From J089 sp964549745 (lineage in GTDB: Bacteria > Fidelibacterota > Marinisomatia > Marinisomatales > J089): a DNA stretch of 7,778 bases. A program made the position numbers and the translations under genes. Shown here piece after piece: positions 5,560-7,778 of this stretch. How positions within the stretch are numbered: the first letter of the stretch is position 1; every line of letters begins with the position of its first letter. The notes under the pieces were generated by a model, which searched no databases, was not told the DNA's origin, and saw only the letters and a program-made list of their open reading frames with translations. The stretch is taken from contig CAZJWP010000107.1 of assembly GCA_964549745.1 (NCBI GenBank), positions 1 through 7,778 of the forward strand. The letters run 5' to 3'.

Positions 5560-6588
5560 ATGGTCATGAAAAAAATTCGCGTATTAGTTGTAGACGATTC
5601 TGCAGTTGTCCGGAAGATATTCAGTAATGAATTGTCCCGGGATCCTGCGATTGAGGTTGTTGGAACAGCGCCTGATCCGTACATCGCACGGGACAGAATT
5701 GTGGAACTAAAACCGGATGTTCTCACATTAGACATCGAAATGCCACGGATGGACGGCATCACTTTTTTACACAAACTAATGCGGTATTATCCGCTTCCGG
5801 TGATTATTGTGTCATCCTTAACTGTCCAGGGCGGGGAGTTAGCGCTGGAAGCGATGGAAGCCGGAGCAGTGGAAGTATTATCGAAACCCGGATCATCCTA
5901 TACTGTTGGAGATATGTCGGTTGAGCTAATTGATAAAATCAAAGCTGCGGCTCAGGTAGTTGTCACTAAAAAAACAGATTCCATCGATTCGGGGAAACCT
6001 CAACGTCTGGCCATGACACGAACGACCAATAAGGTAGTGGCCATTGGGGCGTCCACAGGCGGGACACAAGCCCTGCAAAGTGTATTGCAAACTTTACCCG
6101 GAAACTGTCCAGGAATTGTGATTGTCCAGCATATGCCGGAGAACTTTACACGTTCATTCGCCGATCGCTTGAATGAACTTTGCGCTATGGATGTGAAGGA
6201 AGCACAGGATGGCGACCGGGTATATCCCGGACAAGTACTAATCGCACCAGGGAACTATCACATGATTTTACAGCGATCCGGGGCCAATTATTACGTCCAG
6301 ATTAAAAAGGGACCATTGGTCAGTCGTCACAGACCCTCGGTTGATGTGCTGTTCAAATCTGTGGCAAAATATGCCGGTTCCAACGCGGTTGGTGTTATCT
6401 TAACCGGGATGGGGAAGGATGGAGCTTCCGGTATGCTGGAAATGCACACGAATGGCGCAACAACAGTAGCTCAGGATGAAAGAAGTTGTATTGTGTTTGG
6501 GATGCCAAGAGTTGCCATTGAAATGGGCGGCGTGGATCATATTGTCAGCCTAAAACAGATCCCGGAAAAAATCCTGGAGTTAGTATGA
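5560..6588 (+). CDS. cheB: Chemotaxis response regulator protein-glutamate methylesterase CheB
   Basis: CheB removes methyl groups from receptor glutamates and can deamidate glutamines; phosphorylation of its receiver activates it. The 342-residue protein is full length. The receiver spans about 5-125 with D12-D13, phospho-acceptor D58 in LDIEMP, S85 and K109 in SKPG. A linker covers about 130-157. The methylesterase domain (158-342) has the catalytic triad S165 (GASTGGTQAL), H191 (VQHMPENFT) and D287 (TGMGKDGASGM). ATG 5560 and ATG 5566 are both possible starts; neither has a good ribosome site, so the N-terminus is uncertain by two residues. It lies 31 bases after the cheX gene and completes the adaptation set with cheR and cheD. 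All key residues are present, so it should be active. Confidence 0.97.
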   Translation: MVMKKIRVLVVDDSAVVRKIFSNELSRDPAIEVVGTAPDPYIARDRIVELKPDVLTLDIEMPRMDGITFLHKLMRYYPLPVIIVSSLTVQGGELALEAMEAGAVEVLSKPGSSYTVGDMSVELIDKIKAAAQVVVTKKTDSIDSGKPQRLAMTRTTNKVVAIGASTGGTQALQSVLQTLPGNCPGIVIVQHMPENFTRSFADRLNELCAMDVKEAQDGDRVYPGQVLIAPGNYHMILQRSGANYYVQIKKGPLVSRHRPSVDVLFKSVAKYAGSNAVGVILTGMGKDGASGMLEMHTNGATTVAQDERSCIVFGMPRVAIEMGGVDHIVSLKQIPEKILELV

Positions 6589-6664
6589 GGAACGAATCGT
6601 ATTGGGTTGATCCCCGAATAATCCTAAATTTGAACGTACATATCCGAAGACTAAGAGGTTTTAC

Positions 6665-7036
6665 ATGGAAAACATGAAGGTTCTTTTCGCTGAAGATTCG
6701 CCTACAATGAGGCGGATTATATTAAACACGCTGAATAAAATTGGTCTAAAAGATGTCATAGAAGCTGAAAACGGCGTCGATGCTCTGGAAAAGCTAAATG
6801 GCCAACCCATTGATATCGTGCTTACAGATTGGAATATGCCGGAAATGAATGGGGAAGAATTGGTCATCAAACTTCGGAGTGATCCGAAATATGCAAAAAC
6901 ACCAATCCTGATGGTGACCACACGCGGGATGAAGGAAGACGTATTAACAGCCATTAAGCATGGCGTCAACGGATATATTGTAAAACCATTCTCTCCCGAA
7001 AAGCTAAAATTGAAAATTACTGAACTAATTTCGTAA
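6665..7036 (+). CDS. cheY: Chemotaxis response regulator CheY (second receiver)
   Basis: A 123-residue receiver with all canonical CheY features: acidic pocket E10-D11, phospho-acceptor D55 in LTDWNMP, T85, aromatic Y104 and K107 in VKPFSPEKL. The WNMP form is the classic motor-switch CheY signature. AGAGG at 6654-6658 sits 6 bases before ATG 6665; ATG 6674 is a less likely alternative. It is separated from cheB by 76 bases with no recognisable promoter or terminator, and from the CheZ-like gene by 17 bases. The adjacent CheZ-like protein is its probable phosphatase. Likely role: carries phosphate from CheA to the flagellar switch (FliM) or another motility motor. The motor type cannot be told from this window. 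Confidence 0.95.
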   Translation: MENMKVLFAEDSPTMRRIILNTLNKIGLKDVIEAENGVDALEKLNGQPIDIVLTDWNMPEMNGEELVIKLRSDPKYAKTPILMVTTRGMKEDVLTAIKHGVNGYIVKPFSPEKLKLKITELIS

Positions 7037-7053
7037 CCTGTATCGGAGGATAT

Positions 7054-7686
7054 ATGGCAAAATCACCGGATATGAATGAAATCCTTGATAAAATTGAGGA
7101 GATGCGCGGTTTTTTTAAAATTGGCGACGAAGTAATTCCGTTTTTAAGCGATTTATTTATATTCCTTCGGGATGTAATGCCTTTAATGTCAGAAATGAAT
7201 CTTTCAATTAAAGACAGTACCGGGAAACTGCCGAATGCATCCAGTAATATTGCCTCCGTAAGTGAAGCAACCGAACTGGCTACCAATGAGATCCTGAACA
7301 AACTGGATAGTATTTCAGCCAAACTTGAGGATCTGTCAAACCTGGTAGCGGATAAGAAAAAAGGTGGAGAAATCGTTGAGGAAATAAACAATGAATTAAA
7401 CGATATCATCTATTCGCTCCAGTTTCAAGACATTACTTCGCAGCAACTGGACCATACAAATCGTATTCTGAAGGCCATCAGTGAAAAATTTGTCAAATTA
7501 TTCAAGTCGATGGAAAAGCTAAAATCGGAAACCGAAGTAGGTAAACGGGTTGTTGATATGATGGAAACCAGTCCGGATGAAGAAAAACGAGCGGAAGATG
7601 TAGAACAATTTGAAGAAAAAACCAGTGACAATATCCATTCCGAAGGCATTTCCCAGGACGACATTAACGCGCTATTCAACACCTGA
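7054..7686 (+). CDS. cheZ: CheZ-like CheY-P phosphatase with FliM-like C-terminal peptide
   Basis: A 210-residue, mostly helical protein. The CheZ catalytic signature appears as SLQFQDITSQQLDHTNRIL (121-139), giving D126-x3-Q130, equivalent to D143/Q147 of E. coli CheZ. Helical segments on both sides (about 70-100 and 106-165) would form the long hairpin that dimerises in CheZ. Residues about 166-197 are an acidic, flexible linker ending in a short amphipathic peptide, ISQDDINALFN (199-209), in the position where CheZ carries its CheY-binding C-terminal helix; its wording is closer to the N-terminal CheY-binding peptide of FliM. GGAGGA at 7045-7050 precedes ATG 7054 closely. It follows cheY by 17 bases, so CheY is the likely substrate. 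Overall similarity to enteric CheZ is low outside the motif; the assignment rests on motif, architecture and neighbour. Confidence 0.85.
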   Translation: MAKSPDMNEILDKIEEMRGFFKIGDEVIPFLSDLFIFLRDVMPLMSEMNLSIKDSTGKLPNASSNIASVSEATELATNEILNKLDSISAKLEDLSNLVADKKKGGEIVEEINNELNDIIYSLQFQDITSQQLDHTNRILKAISEKFVKLFKSMEKLKSETEVGKRVVDMMETSPDEEKRAEDVEQFEEKTSDNIHSEGISQDDINALFNT

Positions 7687-7710
7687 TCCTTTTCTTTTTC
7701 TTCAATTATA

Positions 7711-7735
7711 TTGAGATAGTTCGGTTCTATTTCGA
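7711..7735 (+). terminator. Possible weak hairpin after the cheZ gene
   Basis: TTGAGATAG and CTATTTCGA can pair as a nine-base stem containing two G-U pairs, around a seven-base loop (TTCGGTT). It lies 24 bases after the last stop, where a terminator would be expected. It is not followed by a T-run, so an intrinsic terminator is only a weak possibility. The remainder of 7687-7778 shows nothing else. Confidence 0.2.
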
Positions 7736-7778
7736 CGCAGTAACATGGATTATTGTATTGGATTCTGTGTAGTATTTT

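Noticed and set aside
7745..7778. ATG 7745 open to the window end as the start of another gene
   Set aside because: Only 11 codons are visible, there is no ribosome site, and nothing can be recognised.

Overview
The window is a contiguous, all-plus-strand chemotaxis locus from a motile, probably diderm, bacterium of moderate-to-low GC content. The chemoreceptor carries an extracytoplasmic CxxCH heme-attachment motif, which points to a lineage that makes c-type cytochromes. The cheR-cheD-HDOD-cheY-cheX-cheB-cheY-cheZ content and the receptor style recall Geobacter/Desulfo-type and related environmental phyla. The species or phylum cannot be fixed from the sequence alone.

Layout. Bases 2-52 are the last codons of an upstream gene whose product ends in an acidic tail with an aromatic pentapeptide, typical of a chemoreceptor. 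Bases 165-2316 hold a second chemoreceptor: TM1, periplasmic heme-c-type sensor, TM2, HAMP, Cys-rich PAS, HAMP-like linker, MCP signalling hairpin and C-terminal tether. It is interrupted by two single-base losses, one near 537-540 in an AAAAGGG run and one near 2180-2194. The first splits the sensor domain. The second cuts off the CheR/CheD-binding tail, which is still recognisable at 2266-2316. From 2444 to 7686 come eight intact, tightly packed genes: cheR, cheD, an HDOD-domain protein, a CheY-like receiver, a CheX-family phosphatase, cheB, cheY and a CheZ-like phosphatase. No cheA or cheW is in the window.

How it works together. CheR methylates, CheB demethylates or deamidates, and CheD deamidates receptors; together they form the adaptation module. 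The receptor tail would recruit CheR (and possibly CheB or CheD) to the array. CheB and the two CheY-like receivers would take phosphate from a CheA encoded elsewhere. The receivers are each next to a different type of phosphatase: receiver/CheX-like (4-base overlap) and CheY/CheZ-like (17-base gap). Two ATGA stop/start overlaps (cheD/HDOD and receiver/cheX) suggest translational coupling and one operon from cheR onward.

I see no evidence of a wholly new system; the genes belong to known chemotaxis families. The most noteworthy points are the doubly frameshifted heme-c chemoreceptor with its detached tether, the paired response-regulator/phosphatase modules, and the FliM-like peptide at the CheZ C-terminus. 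No gene-free stretch exceeds 300 bases. There are no tRNAs, rRNAs, CRISPR arrays or mobile elements that I can recognise.
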